From: JADCRZ01 sp031399065
GTDB taxonomy: Bacteria > Bacteroidota > Bacteroidia > Chitinophagales > Chitinophagaceae
DNA: 64,000 nt
Assembly (NCBI GenBank): GCA_031399065.1
Contig: JANNOM010000070.1
Coordinates: 62,001-126,000 of the forward strand
Reading direction: 5' to 3'
Position numbers and translations under genes: made by a program. Under the pieces are notes generated by a model. The model made no database searches. It was not told the origin of the DNA and saw only the letters and a program-made list of their open reading frames with translations. Below are positions 37,373 through 47,118 of the stretch, in pieces. The stretch's first letter is position 1. Each line of letters opens with the position of its first letter.

Positions 37373-38104
37373 TTAATATACCACCTGGCATCCATCGCAG
37401 TAAAACGTGCGGCGTTTTCCTTTGCCCATGTATGCTTTTTTAATGACAGAGCCGTCTCTTCCGCATTTTTTTTTGGTATAAACGAGCCAGTGCTTTTTAA
37501 GTGTTTCCGCCTTTTTCCATTCCAGGAAATCGAAGCTGTAATTGCGGGTCTCTCTGATCATTTCGCTCAGCTTCCGGGGTGGAAGATCTCCCAGTTTGGT
37601 GGAGGGATGTATTTTGGTCCGGTATAGTACTTCGTTCTTTATGATGTTGCCACAGCCCGCAAAAATGGTTTGATCCAGCAGGGCATCCGTTACCTGGGTG
37701 CCAGGTATCTTTTTTAGTTTCTTGCGGGCGATTGCGGGGTCCCATTGTTCGCTTAGCAGGTCTGCCGACCAATCGTAGGTATCGTCCAAAGGCCCTTCCA
37801 GTTCCACGATGGAAGATGTATAGATATTTAATTGCCGGCCCCTGGCAAAAGCAAGATGCAGGCGTGGCGGGAGCTCTTTCTTATCATTGATATAATAAGT
37901 ACCGAACATGAGGAAATGTACCCGAATGGTGCTGTGATTGAAGCAAAGTAATAAATGCTTACCCCAGGTGCGAATGGCGACCAGTTTTTTGCCGGCCAGT
38001 GCAGCCATATCGATCTTTGCAGTACCCGAAGCGGACACCACTTTTTTTCCTTCAAAAACCCTGATGGCTTCGGCTGCTATTACGATGGAAGGACCTTCCG
38101 GCAT
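37373..38104 (-). CDS. Fpg/Nei-family DNA glycosylase
   Basis: A 243-residue base-excision repair enzyme. It begins MPEGPS, exposing the catalytic Pro2/Glu3 after Met removal; GKKLVAIRTWGKHLLLCF carries the conserved Lys; DQTIFAGCGNIIKNEVLYRT is the helix-2-turn-helix with the DNA-binding Asn. The C-terminal finger is KKCGRDGSVIKKAYMGKGKR followed by RTFYCDGCQ. It has three rather than four Cys: the first CxxC pair keeps one Cys, as in a known subfamily with CxRD/H. It removes oxidised bases and cuts by beta/delta elimination; whether it prefers 8-oxoG or pyrimidines is not clear. It follows the isoaspartyl peptidase gene by 51 bp. Confidence 0.88.
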   Translation of the reverse strand: MPEGPSIVIAAEAIRVFEGKKVVSASGTAKIDMAALAGKKLVAIRTWGKHLLLCFNHSTIRVHFLMFGTYYINDKKELPPRLHLAFARGRQLNIYTSSIVELEGPLDDTYDWSADLLSEQWDPAIARKKLKKIPGTQVTDALLDQTIFAGCGNIIKNEVLYRTKIHPSTKLGDLPPRKLSEMIRETRNYSFDFLEWKKAETLKKHWLVYTKKKCGRDGSVIKKAYMGKGKRRTFYCDGCQVVY

Positions 38105-38155
38105 ATCTTTTTTTGTGCATAGCCATTCAAAACAAGGGCCAAGCTGCGGTAAGCG

Positions 38156-39229
38156 TTATTTATAGATATAGACCTCTATCTTACCATCCCGGGTTATGCA
38201 TCCGCGGTACATACCTTCGGTATTAAAAGGCATCGCCATATTGCCATTCCTGTCAAGTGCTATCAGGCCGCCATCTCCCCCCATCCTTCCTACTTTTTCT
38301 ATCACCGCCTTACCGGCTTCCTGTACGGAAACACCTTTGTACTCCATCATGGCCGACAGGTCGTAAGCCACCACGTTACGGATATAGTATTCGCCCCATC
38401 CTGTGCAGGATACAGCAACCGTTTTATTATTCGCATACGTACCGGCACCGATGATAGGGGAATCGCCCACCCGTCCGTATTTTTTGTTGGTCATGCCGCC
38501 CGTACTGGTGCCGGCAGATAAATTACCTTCTTTATCCAGTGCCACGCAGCCTACGGTACCAAACTTGTTATCGATATTCACGATACCCAGCCTGGCGTTA
38601 TGATAGAACGCAGATTTTTTATCCGCCTCCTGGCTATGATCCAGTTTCATCTTCAGGGAATCTTCTTTTAATGCATTTTGCAACGCATTCCATCTTTCCT
38701 CCGTATAAAAATAAGAGGGGTCTACGATATCCAGTCCTGCTTCTTTTGCGAACCGGTCAGCCCCTGGCCCGGTCATCATCACATGCTCCGATTTTTCCAT
38801 TACCGCCCTGGCTGCATTGATCGGGTTACGAACCGTGGTTACACCGGCGACAGCACCGGCGGCACCGTCTTTACCGTTCATTACAGAAGCATCCATTTCA
38901 TTGCGGCCGTCGTGTGTAAATACTGCTCCCTTGCCGGCATTAAAAAGAGGACTGTCCTCCATTATATTAATGGCAGCCTGTACGGCGTCCAGTGCGGGCT
39001 TACCGGCCTGCACCTGCTTATAACCGGCCTGCAGTGCACGGGTAAGAGCTTCTATATAAGCCGCTTCCTTTTCCGGGGTCATCTTCGATTTAAGGATGGT
39101 GCCAGCACCCCCGTGTATCACCAGTACGTAATTACCTTTCTTTTCTTTGACGCTCTGTGCATATATTGATCCGTTCGCAGCAACGACGATCGCTAACAGG
39201 AATAATAAAAATCGATATCTCATTGCCAT
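38156..39229 (-). CDS. Secreted isoaspartyl peptidase / L-asparaginase (Ntn hydrolase)
   Basis: About 357 residues from the ATG at 39229 (signal MRYRFLLFLLAIVVAANGSI YAQ). It is a plant-type asparaginase: YVLVIHGGAGTI at the start, FNAGKGAVFTHDGRNEMDAS, and the autocleavage site FG|TVGCVALD with the catalytic Thr at about residue 225, then GTSTGGMTNKKYGRVGDSPI. Such enzymes split beta-aspartyl dipeptides, including beta-Asp-Arg from cyanophycin. The start overlaps the end of the cyanophycinase gene by up to 10 bases, so the two are coupled and would act in sequence. General isoaspartyl repair/digestion is the alternative. Confidence 0.9.
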   Translation of the reverse strand: MAMRYRFLLFLLAIVVAANGSIYAQSVKEKKGNYVLVIHGGAGTILKSKMTPEKEAAYIEALTRALQAGYKQVQAGKPALDAVQAAINIMEDSPLFNAGKGAVFTHDGRNEMDASVMNGKDGAAGAVAGVTTVRNPINAARAVMEKSEHVMMTGPGADRFAKEAGLDIVDPSYFYTEERWNALQNALKEDSLKMKLDHSQEADKKSAFYHNARLGIVNIDNKFGTVGCVALDKEGNLSAGTSTGGMTNKKYGRVGDSPIIGAGTYANNKTVAVSCTGWGEYYIRNVVAYDLSAMMEYKGVSVQEAGKAVIEKVGRMGGDGGLIALDRNGNMAMPFNTEGMYRGCITRDGKIEVYIYK

Positions 39230-40269
39230 TGTGTTTTTTTCAGTTCGCCATTTTGCACATACCACCAGAACCAGTTACCGCCCGAAGCAGATGCCTGGTT
39301 AAAATCCGGTAAGCTGAAACTGCCGCAACCGGTGTCTGACCCCTGTATCTCGTATACTTTCAATGCTTTTCCCTTCGCATACCAGGAAAGGGGTTTTCCC
39401 TTTTCGCAAAGCTCCGGTTTTTTGTTTTTATCCGTTATTATAAAATAGGCTTTGCTTTCCCCGAATACCTTAGCAGTCCCTTTATCATCTATACAAACGG
39501 CTGTACGTTCATCGGCAGCTATACCTTTGGGTAACACCGCCCAATCGGTAATGATACGCGCCAGGAAGCCTACATGCCTGCCTTCTCGCTTGCGGGCGAG
39601 GTAATGCTGATCGGTGATCACGTTCTGTAAAAAAGGAGGCTGCAACAGGTCGTTCCGGTAGATCGTTACATTTTCATTGTAAGGGTCAGCCAAGGTTTCT
39701 GCAGATACGGCACTGCCTTTTTCACCACTGTAATACAGGTAGCCCAATACGGCGCAACCTGCACTGGTGCCGCCTACCGGCGCTTTTTTCACGTTCAGCA
39801 GATAGTTGATCGCTTCCAGCGTTTTGGTGCCTCTCCAGAAGCGCATGTAACGGCTCTGGTCGCCTCCTGCCAGGAAGAGCATCTCCGCTTTGCGTATGAT
39901 GCCTGCTACCGTATCGTTATCTGCGCTTTCTCGGGAAGTGATATCGAGGATTTCAACAGAGTTCATTCCTCCGAGTTTAAAGAGGTCTTTACCATAACCG
40001 TCGTTCCCCGAAGCGGTGATCACCACTACATCGCCACCGCCGCTGCGTTCTATCATCCATTTGTAGGCATTGTTTACGGCACCGCCGCCGCCTATCAGCG
40101 CCACACCGCCTTTGACGGTTGTTTTTACATCCGCGGTATCTCCCATGATACCCATCGACGCGGACTTTGATGAACGACTTTGCGCCTCCTGTGTATGGCC
40201 GTATAAAGAAATGCCCGAAGCAATCAGCCAGAGAGCAAAGGGTATATATAATGATCGTGCTGCGCTCAT
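39220..40269 (-). CDS. Secreted cyanophycinase-type peptidase (S51)
   Basis: A 349-residue serine hydrolase of peptidase family S51, cyanophycinase branch. N-terminal export signal (SLYIPFALWLIASGISLYG), GGVALIGGGGAVNNAYKW, VVVITASGNDGYG, LFLAGGDQSRYMRFW, and the nucleophile in GTSAGCAVLG (Ser169). Cyanophycinases cut multi-L-arginyl-poly-L-aspartate to beta-Asp-Arg dipeptides; extracellular forms are longer than the intracellular CphB, as here. The next gene is an isoaspartyl peptidase, the second enzyme of that pathway, and the preceding genes encode SusC/SusD. Activity on cyanophycin itself is an inference from family and context. Confidence 0.87.
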   Translation of the reverse strand: MSAARSLYIPFALWLIASGISLYGHTQEAQSRSSKSASMGIMGDTADVKTTVKGGVALIGGGGAVNNAYKWMIERSGGGDVVVITASGNDGYGKDLFKLGGMNSVEILDITSRESADNDTVAGIIRKAEMLFLAGGDQSRYMRFWRGTKTLEAINYLLNVKKAPVGGTSAGCAVLGYLYYSGEKGSAVSAETLADPYNENVTIYRNDLLQPPFLQNVITDQHYLARKREGRHVGFLARIITDWAVLPKGIAADERTAVCIDDKGTAKVFGESKAYFIITDKNKKPELCEKGKPLSWYAKGKALKVYEIQGSDTGCGSFSLPDFNQASASGGNWFWWYVQNGELKKTQWQ

Positions 40270-40367
40270 GATTGCCTTTTATTTTTGGAAGATATGCAAT
40301 GCAATTTATACCCCAGCCCGCCCCCATTGCCGGGTGCCTCCATGGTTTCACTTTTACTGCAGGCCGC

Positions 40368-40402
40368 AAAAAATAAACCTGCCGGCAATACCGGCAGGTT
40401 TA
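40368..40402 (-). terminator. Terminator between susD and cyanophycinase
   Basis: A 12-bp stem (AAACCTGCCGG core, 40374-40385 with 40391-40402) and 5-base loop, followed on the minus strand by six T (40368-40373). It starts 15 bases after the susD stop. It should end or attenuate the sigma/FecR/SusCD transcript before the two peptidase genes. Confidence 0.85.
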
Positions 40403-40416
40403 TAGTAAAAGGATTT

Positions 40417-41817
40417 TTAGTTAGCATACCGTGGGTTTTGCTGCATGTTCTTATTTACCAGTATTTCGGTACTGGGAATGGGGAATACATATTGCGCGTT
40501 GGACGGTTGCAGCAATATGGCACCAAAAGCGTTTACTGCATCCTGTGGCAAACGTTCTATATTCAGGTTTCTCCGGCGAAGGTCGAAGAAACGGTGCCCT
40601 TCAAACGCCAGCTCTTTGAACCGTTCATTATAGATAGCGGTAATCAACGCCTCTTTGCCGGCAAAGCTCTCGTTTACATAACCGGTGATGCGTTCTGCCC
40701 GCAGGGCGTTGAGATCCGCAGTGGCATCGCCCAGTTTGCCGGTGATTTCTGCATTGGCTTCGGCTCTTATGAGGTACATTTCGCCGGTTCGTAACAGTTT
40801 AATATCGGCCAGTCCGGGAGCCGTTGTATTACCACCAATATACTTGGCAACCACATAAGGTGTTTTGGGAGAAATGGAACTGGGATTGTCTTTGATATAA
40901 GAAGCATACCTCACGTCGGCCAATTTATCATATAGGTTAACCATTTTGAAGGAAGGGGCATACAAAGCCGCTTTTTCCAGTTCCCTGTAGTATACGCTTC
41001 CCAGGCGGCTATCGCCTATCACTCTCTTTAGTTTCCAGAATACTTCGGCTTCCGTTTTATCGGTCCATATATTCGGGAACTGCGTCTTAGTTGCCAATGG
41101 CAGGGCGGCAATGGCTTCCGTGGAGTACGTGACGGCTTCGGTCCAGTTTTTTTCGTACAACGCCACCCGGGCCTGTATGGCCACAATGGCGGGTTTGGTG
41201 ATACGTATCCTGTCAGAAAACGAAACAGGCATCAAGGCTTTGGCGGCTGCCAGGTCTTCTTTTACTTTAGCGATGGTGGCCCCGAAACTGATACGTGAAG
41301 GAAGTGCTATTTCCGATTTTACCATATAGGTAACTCCCAGCGAATCGGCAGCATAACCGGAAGCATAGCCTCTTAATAACTCAAAATGACTGTAAGCACG
41401 CAGTGCGAGCAGTTCGGCACGGTAACGGTTCTTAAGCGTTTCGTCGGTAGAAGCGACTTTGTCAATATTTTCCAATACCCGGTTAACGCGGTCGATGGTT
41501 ACATAGTATTCGGAAAACGCGGCCGTTACAGAACCCGATGAGGAACTGTACTGCCAGCGGAACGCATCGTTATTGGTAAAGGTATTTTCGGTGGGTATTA
41601 ATGCCTCGTCGGATACTGCGGAAACATTAGCGATAAGGGTGTAATCGAGTACGGCGTACGCACCGATGATACCCAGGTCTATATCATTCATATTGCGGAA
41701 TGCTTTGGATGGGTCGATAGTGTCGTACGGAGCAAGATCCAGTGCCTTGGAACAGGATGCGAATGAAGCGGCTACCAGTAAAACGTAAGCCGCCGTTTTT
41801 GTTATGTCGATTTTCAT
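40417..41817 (-). CDS. susD: SusD/RagB-family lipoprotein (peptidase locus)
   Basis: About 466 residues from the ATG at 41817 (MKIDITKTAAYVLLVAASFA then SC lipobox); the TTG three codons upstream is unlikely. SusD features: SKALDLAPYDTIDPSKAF, RYRAELLALRAYSHFELLRG, RVALYEKNWTEAVTYSTEA, and the C-terminal IYNERFKELAFEGHRFFDLR. It should cap the SusC channel encoded 11 bases upstream and bind the imported ligand. Downstream genes suggest an Asp/Arg-type peptide polymer or its fragments as ligand. Confidence 0.93.
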   Translation of the reverse strand: MKIDITKTAAYVLLVAASFASCSKALDLAPYDTIDPSKAFRNMNDIDLGIIGAYAVLDYTLIANVSAVSDEALIPTENTFTNNDAFRWQYSSSSGSVTAAFSEYYVTIDRVNRVLENIDKVASTDETLKNRYRAELLALRAYSHFELLRGYASGYAADSLGVTYMVKSEIALPSRISFGATIAKVKEDLAAAKALMPVSFSDRIRITKPAIVAIQARVALYEKNWTEAVTYSTEAIAALPLATKTQFPNIWTDKTEAEVFWKLKRVIGDSRLGSVYYRELEKAALYAPSFKMVNLYDKLADVRYASYIKDNPSSISPKTPYVVAKYIGGNTTAPGLADIKLLRTGEMYLIRAEANAEITGKLGDATADLNALRAERITGYVNESFAGKEALITAIYNERFKELAFEGHRFFDLRRRNLNIERLPQDAVNAFGAILLQPSNAQYVFPIPSTEILVNKNMQQNPRYAN

Positions 41818-41828
41818 TGTGTTCAATT

Positions 41829-44800
41829 TTAAAGGTTAACATTTAAACCAGCCGTAAATGTTCTGGCAACAGGATACTGGTACCGCCCGAATTGCTCGTT
41901 ATTCTCGGGATCAAGCCCGCGCCATTTTGTCCATGTCAGTAAATTCTGTCCTTGTACAAATACCTGGATGCCTCTTACGAATCGTAAGCGGTTGGTGATT
42001 TCGGAAGGCAATGCATAACCGATATTGACATTACGCAGCCGTAGAAAAGATGCGTCCTGTATGTCTTTGGAAGAAAAATAACGGGGTTCGGTAATCTTTT
42101 GCAAAATAGCGATATCACCCGGTTTTTTCCACCGCTCGTTGAGCATACGCAGGGTCTGGTTGCTGGTCATGAAACGGGGATTCTCGTTATAGAAGTCCTC
42201 GTTGTTCCAGCGTTTTACATTTTCCACGAACGACAGCAGCACGTTGGCCGTTAATCCCTTCCAGGAAAAAACGGAAGTGAAACCGCCGGTAAGCGTAGGA
42301 TACCGGCTACCGGATTCGGCAACCTGCTGTTCGGCTTCGTTATACGTGGAGGTAACGGATTTATCTTTGTTATAAAAAGTAGGCTTTCCTGTTGCAGGGT
42401 CTACACCCGCCCAGTTGGGAGCGAAGTAAGAACCATAAGGCATACCTAATTTGATGATACGGGTATCGCCTTCTTTCTGTTGCAGGGTGCCGCCCAGGTC
42501 GAGTATCTTATTTTTGTTATGCCCGAAGTTTACGCCCAGTGTCCACAACACTTCTTTTGTTTTTACCACATCGCCCTGTATGTCCATTTCGATACCGCGG
42601 TTCTGCATCTGACCCAGGCTCTGAAGTAATGGTGTAGTAAAGCCGGAAGTAATTGACAGGTTCTGACCAAAGAAAAGATTATCGGTTAGTTTATTATATG
42701 CATCGGCTATGATCCTTACACGGCCACTTTTAAAAAGGGACAGGTCAAAACCTATGTTAAACTCTTTGGTAAACTCCCAGTCGTAATCAGGATTACCTGG
42801 CGTGACGGGACGGATACCCGCTATACCGCCGTAGGTGGTAGAACCATAAGTAGGCAGGTAATTAAAGTCGCCGTTAAACTGGCTGGCCGTAGTACCATAA
42901 CTGCTGCGCAAACGCAAAGCCGGGATAAAATCGAATTTATCCATAAAGTTTTCCTGTTTTACATCCCATCCCAAACCGAAAGAATAAAAGCCCTGCCACC
43001 TGTTTTTGGATGGCACGGTAGACGACCCGTCGTAACGGTAGCTGGCGTTCACCGTGTATTTATCATTGTATGTATACCTTCCTATACCGATATAAGACAA
43101 CAGTCCGCTCTGCGTTCTGCCACCACCGATCCTCGGAAGGAACGTGGAGCTAACTGTAACACCGGCGGGTGTTTCAGGCAGCCTGCCTTCTATACCATAG
43201 CCCCTGTAATTGAACGAGCGGAACCGGTTCATGATATATTCGAAATAACCCGACACTTCAAAATCGTGCAGGTTACTGATCTTCCTGCTATAGGTAAGTC
43301 CCGAAGTAGAAATGATGGTCGCATTATTTCTTGAACCTTCCCCGAACGCCCCTCTTCTTCCAACCACGGGAACACCGGTGGTACCGGTGGTACTGCCATA
43401 ATAAGAATCGGGATTTACGAAGTTTTCGTCGAGCGACTGCCGCAGGTCCAGACCTACTTTTGTTTTGGCAACCAATGAAGGAAGAAGGTTATAATTAAGC
43501 GACATGCCGATGATGGACTTGAACTGCTTTGTTTTGGTGCTCGTGTTCAATACGCGTTCGAGCGTATTACTTCCCTCCCTTTGGTCGAATACGGGATATA
43601 AGTTTCTGTTGCCTGAATGCACCAGTACACCATCCGGCGTGTAAGGATACTCGTAAGGAAGTGCATAATAGGCACTCGCCACCGCATTACCGAACCCGGT
43701 GCTTCCTTCTTCCAGTAAAAACTCCGAAGAGGAATAGCCCAGCGTCAGGTTCAGGCTACCAAAGAGTTTACCTGAATTGAAGTCGACATTGCTTTTTAAA
43801 CTCACCCTCTCCATACCCGTTCTTTTGGCTATACCGGTTTGTTTAAAGTAATTGGCCGAAGTATAAAACCGTACGTTTTCCGATCCGCCTTTAAGACTTA
43901 ACTGCTGCTCCATAAACTGGCTTTTCTGGAAGAAGATATCGCGCCAGTCGGTATTTACATTGCGTAAACTGTCGATGATAAAATCTGCGCGCAGTTTCTC
44001 TGCCGGCGTTTTGGATGCATAAGCGGGGTTTTTAGAAGAATAGGTCCATCCAGGTCCTATTACCGTTCCGCCCGGACTGGAAGTTGAAATCGTTTCCAGT
44101 CCCACTTCTTCTTCAAAACGAAGCCGCTGCTCGGCATTCATCATGATAAATTCGGGCTCGGTCAGTTTATTGAATCCGTATTGTGAATTATAGTCAACCT
44201 GTATGCGGCCTGACTTTCCTCTTTTAGTAGTGATCACGATAACACCGTTCGATCCGCGGGAGCCATATTGCGCTTTCGCGGAGGCGTCTTTCAATACCGT
44301 AACCGACTCTACATCGCCCGGGTTGATGGTCTGGAAGAAAGAGGCTTCGATGGGCACTCCATCCAGTATGTATAGTACGGCGGTACTTCCGGCGATGGTT
44401 CCCAGTCCGCGAATGGTTACGGATGCCGCGGTACCCGGCTGACCGGAGCTGGCTATAACGCTGAGTCCGGGAACGCGGCCCTGCAGGGTTTGCTCCAGCG
44501 TGGAAACGGGTACGTAGTTGATCTTTTCTGCACTTACGGTGCTGGTGGCACTTACCGACTTGTTGCGGGTATAATTGGTATAGCCTGTAACGGTTACACC
44601 ACCCAATGACTTTACATCCAGCCCGAGGTTTACGTTGATCACCGGTCTGCCGTTTATAGGTACGGCAGAAGCGATATATCCCACCAGAGAGAATTCGAGT
44701 GTACCATTGGTGTCGGGGGCTTTTAAGGTAAAGAAACCGCTGCTGTTCGTAAACGTTCCTATAGTGGTGCCCTGTAATTTGACCGATACATCCGATAGCG

Positions 44801-45233
44801 GCTGGTTGCTCTCATCGAGTACCCTGCCGGCAATGCTTACGTCTAACGGCTTTCCGTGGTTCATGTCCGTGGAAGAATAAATTACCACCAGTCCTTCCTC
44901 CTTCATGGAGTAAGCAAGGTCGGTTCCGGTAAATGCTTTTCCCAGCACTTCGTCCAGGTTGGCATTTTGCGTGACCACCGTCACTTTTGTGTTCCCGGAG
45001 ATAGTCTGGTTATGGTAAACGAACCGGTAATTAGTCTGTTTTTCCACTTCCTGGAACAGGCGTTTAATGCTTGCTCCATTTAACCGGAGACTGATCCTCT
45101 CCTGTCCCCTTCCCGTGGCGTACACCTGCATGCAGGCCACCAGCAGCAAAAATGATGTAATCCTCATAGCTAATAGCAGTTGTTTTGGCAGAAAAGGAAC
45201 GAAATTGCCCTTCTCCAACTCGAATTTTCTCAT
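41829..45233 (-). CDS. susC: SusC/RagA-family TonB-dependent transporter with STN domain (peptidase locus)
   Basis: An 1134-residue outer-membrane transporter: signal (LLAMRITSFLLLVACMQVYA), STN domain at about 46-125 (LRLNGASIKRLFQEVEKQTN), carboxypeptidase-regulatory-like domain at about 130-210 (GRVLDESNQPLSDVSVKLQG), plug with VTVTGYTNYTRNKSVSATST and VTIRGLGTIAG, and a long barrel ending in RTFTAGLNVNL. The STN domain implies signalling to the adjacent FecR. It lies between fecR and susD; an 8-bp hairpin (45294-45316) lies in the gap to fecR and might set relative expression. The substrate is not known. Confidence 0.95.
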   Translation of the reverse strand: MRKFELEKGNFVPFLPKQLLLAMRITSFLLLVACMQVYATGRGQERISLRLNGASIKRLFQEVEKQTNYRFVYHNQTISGNTKVTVVTQNANLDEVLGKAFTGTDLAYSMKEEGLVVIYSSTDMNHGKPLDVSIAGRVLDESNQPLSDVSVKLQGTTIGTFTNSSGFFTLKAPDTNGTLEFSLVGYIASAVPINGRPVINVNLGLDVKSLGGVTVTGYTNYTRNKSVSATSTVSAEKINYVPVSTLEQTLQGRVPGLSVIASSGQPGTAASVTIRGLGTIAGSTAVLYILDGVPIEASFFQTINPGDVESVTVLKDASAKAQYGSRGSNGVIVITTKRGKSGRIQVDYNSQYGFNKLTEPEFIMMNAEQRLRFEEEVGLETISTSSPGGTVIGPGWTYSSKNPAYASKTPAEKLRADFIIDSLRNVNTDWRDIFFQKSQFMEQQLSLKGGSENVRFYTSANYFKQTGIAKRTGMERVSLKSNVDFNSGKLFGSLNLTLGYSSSEFLLEEGSTGFGNAVASAYYALPYEYPYTPDGVLVHSGNRNLYPVFDQREGSNTLERVLNTSTKTKQFKSIIGMSLNYNLLPSLVAKTKVGLDLRQSLDENFVNPDSYYGSTTGTTGVPVVGRRGAFGEGSRNNATIISTSGLTYSRKISNLHDFEVSGYFEYIMNRFRSFNYRGYGIEGRLPETPAGVTVSSTFLPRIGGGRTQSGLLSYIGIGRYTYNDKYTVNASYRYDGSSTVPSKNRWQGFYSFGLGWDVKQENFMDKFDFIPALRLRSSYGTTASQFNGDFNYLPTYGSTTYGGIAGIRPVTPGNPDYDWEFTKEFNIGFDLSLFKSGRVRIIADAYNKLTDNLFFGQNLSITSGFTTPLLQSLGQMQNRGIEMDIQGDVVKTKEVLWTLGVNFGHNKNKILDLGGTLQQKEGDTRIIKLGMPYGSYFAPNWAGVDPATGKPTFYNKDKSVTSTYNEAEQQVAESGSRYPTLTGGFTSVFSWKGLTANVLLSFVENVKRWNNEDFYNENPRFMTSNQTLRMLNERWKKPGDIAILQKITEPRYFSSKDIQDASFLRLRNVNIGYALPSEITNRLRFVRGIQVFVQGQNLLTWTKWRGLDPENNEQFGRYQYPVARTFTAGLNVNL

Positions 45234-45293
45234 AACTTTGAATTGGTTTAGTTAATAAATAATTACACGTCAGTATTGTTTTTCTCTAAGCCG

Positions 45294-45316
45294 GGGAAGT
45301 GTTGGTAGCACTTCCC
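45294..45316 (-). other. Hairpin between fecR and susC
   Basis: An 8-bp stem (GGGAAGTG / CACTTCCC) with a 7-base loop in the fecR-susC gap. On the minus strand it lacks a T-run, so it is not a standard terminator; it may stabilise the susC mRNA 5' end. Confidence 0.35.
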
Positions 45317-45348
45317 ATTTTTAATTACAGTCGCTACCTGGTTAGTTG

Positions 45349-46434
45349 TTACCTGGTTATAGTAATGGTATTATTTTCTGCATGAAAATTAAATGGATAG
45401 GATAGTTGCAATGCCTCCAGCACTTTGATCACCGTTTCGTTTTCGAAGGTACCGGAGTACCGGTAGGCTTTTACGGAGCTATCGCCGAAAACGATGGATA
45501 TACCATACCATGTCTCCAGTCTGGCGGCAATGGTCTCAAATGATTCGTCTTCGATCTTCAGACGGCTTCTTACCCAGGCAATTTCTTTGGCTTTGTAATC
45601 GACCGGGTCCATTGCCAGGGGTAAGACGCTGAAAGTACTGTCCGGGCTGGTTTTTCTTAATTCCTTTTTATGATGAAAAACAAATTTCTGGTTGGGTGAA
45701 AGCATGATCCGTTTGCCTGGCTCGCCGTTTACGGAAACCGCCACCTTCCCCCTGAAAAGAGATGCTTCGGTAAAAGACCGGGGATAAGCGCTCACATTAA
45801 ATACAGTGCCGAGCACTTCTATATCGAGATCGGTGGTATGAACGATAAAGGGAACAGCTTTCGGAGCCACATCGAAAAAGGCTTCACCGGTTAAAGTAAG
45901 ATTACGGTTATCGCTATTAAAATTCGCCTGCAGCGTAAGGATGCTCTTGTTTCTTAGCGTAACCAGCGACCCGTCCGGCAGAACGATCGTTTTGCGGGGA
46001 CCATCACCCGAAAGGGTAACCGCATTATGGCTAATGGCCGACAGTGGTGATGCTGCCTGTTTGCCCGTACCGGCTATATACCATACACCTGCCAGTACTA
46101 CCAGCACAGATGCGGCGATGGCGGCATATTGCATGAAGTGGATCTTAGCCTGTTTTGCCGGTGCCGCGGAGTCGCTTTTTACAATGGCTGTTTTCAGTAA
46201 CTCGTACCGGTAAATGCCATCTTTTAACTGCCCCAGATTTTCATCCAGTTTACCCTGGTTCGCAGTAAGCAGGGCGATGATGCGTTTCGCTTCTTCGGTC
46301 TCCGGTTTCCGGTCGGGATTATTATATATCCAGTTTTCCCAATGAGCAATATCCGTTTTGTCCGCCCCAAGGCAATATTGCTGAAAAGACTGGTCGCAAA
46401 TAAAATCTTCCGTCGTATAACGTCTCCGATCCAT
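45349..46434 (-). CDS. FecR-family anti-sigma factor (peptidase locus)
   Basis: A 361-residue anti-sigma factor: cytoplasmic N-terminal 100 residues (FICDQSFQQYCLGADKTDIA, HWENWIYNNPDRK), a membrane span at about 102-121 (QYAAIAASVLVVLAGVWYIA), a periplasmic FecR domain (RKTIVLPDGSLVTLRNKS, LTGEAFFDVAPKAVPFIV), and a DUF4974 end (RLKIEDESFETIAARLETWY). It should restrain the sigma factor at 46543-47094 until the SusC STN domain is engaged. Confidence 0.93.
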   Translation of the reverse strand: MDRRRYTTEDFICDQSFQQYCLGADKTDIAHWENWIYNNPDRKPETEEAKRIIALLTANQGKLDENLGQLKDGIYRYELLKTAIVKSDSAAPAKQAKIHFMQYAAIAASVLVVLAGVWYIAGTGKQAASPLSAISHNAVTLSGDGPRKTIVLPDGSLVTLRNKSILTLQANFNSDNRNLTLTGEAFFDVAPKAVPFIVHTTDLDIEVLGTVFNVSAYPRSFTEASLFRGKVAVSVNGEPGKRIMLSPNQKFVFHHKKELRKTSPDSTFSVLPLAMDPVDYKAKEIAWVRSRLKIEDESFETIAARLETWYGISIVFGDSSVKAYRYSGTFENETVIKVLEALQLSYPFNFHAENNTITITR

Positions 46435-46542
46435 GAAGGGGGCTTTCTAAACTGACGGAGCTATAACAAAAATTTCCTAAGATGATATTACATTTATTTT
46501 ATCTTAATATTAATTTCTCACCCCTTAAACGGTTACCGTTTA

Positions 46543-47094
46543 TTACTTTAACGCTTTCCGCAATACTTTTGTAGCATCATAAATAGTATTATACGCCGTT
46601 TTGATGCTTTGAGAAGTTTTTTCCGCCACCTGTTCGTAAGTAAGGCCTTCAAAAAACTTAAGCTGTATCAGTTCTTTTTGCCGGGGGGTAAGTTGCTCCA
46701 GCGCCTTTCGCAGTTTATGCTTCAATTCCTCATCCTGCTGGGCGCGGATAATGATCTCTTCGTACGATAATTCGTTGGGCTCTTCGGTGGCCGACAAACC
46801 GGTGATGGCCGTTACCATTTTTGAACGGTATTCCATCTGGTCGAGCAGTATATGGCGGAGGGCGGTGAACAGGTACGACTTTACACTGCTTACTTCATTC
46901 AGTTTATCGTGCTTATCCCATAGCTTCAGGAACAACTGGGTGATGCAGTCCTTTACCAGTTCGTCGTTTGCGGTGAGCTTAAGGCCGAATCGTACGAGGT
47001 GAAAATAGGTATTGTTATACAGCTCGAAAAGCGACTGTTTGCCGCCTTTACGGATATCCTGCCAGTATTGTATATTTTGTTCTTCATCCGTCAT
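46543..47094 (-). CDS. ECF sigma-70 factor (peptidase locus)
   Basis: About 183 residues from the ATG at 47094 (MTDEEQNIQYWQDIRKGGKQ); a longer reading uses a TTG at 47121 that overlaps the likely -7 box. Region 2: SLFELYNNTYFHLVRFGLKL and VKSYLFTALRHILLDQMEYR. Region 4: LEQLTPRQKELIQLKFFEGL then TYEQVAEKTSQSIKTAYNTI. It is first of the second sigma/fecR/susC/susD set and should activate it when the SusC ligand is present. Confidence 0.92.
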   Translation of the reverse strand: MTDEEQNIQYWQDIRKGGKQSLFELYNNTYFHLVRFGLKLTANDELVKDCITQLFLKLWDKHDKLNEVSSVKSYLFTALRHILLDQMEYRSKMVTAITGLSATEEPNELSYEEIIIRAQQDEELKHKLRKALEQLTPRQKELIQLKFFEGLTYEQVAEKTSQSIKTAYNTIYDATKVLRKALK

Positions 47095-47118
47095 ATCTCC
47101 CGCTGCAGCTGCTTTTTT

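Noticed and set aside
37373..37520. Missing Cys in the Fpg/Nei zinc finger as a sign of inactivation
   Set aside because: A subfamily of Nei-like proteins carries the same CxRD/H pattern, and the catalytic Pro2/Glu3 and H2TH motif are intact.
45294..45316. Hairpin between fecR and susC as a terminator
   Set aside because: The T-rich stretch is on the plus strand side, where no gene ends; on the minus strand it is followed by mixed sequence.
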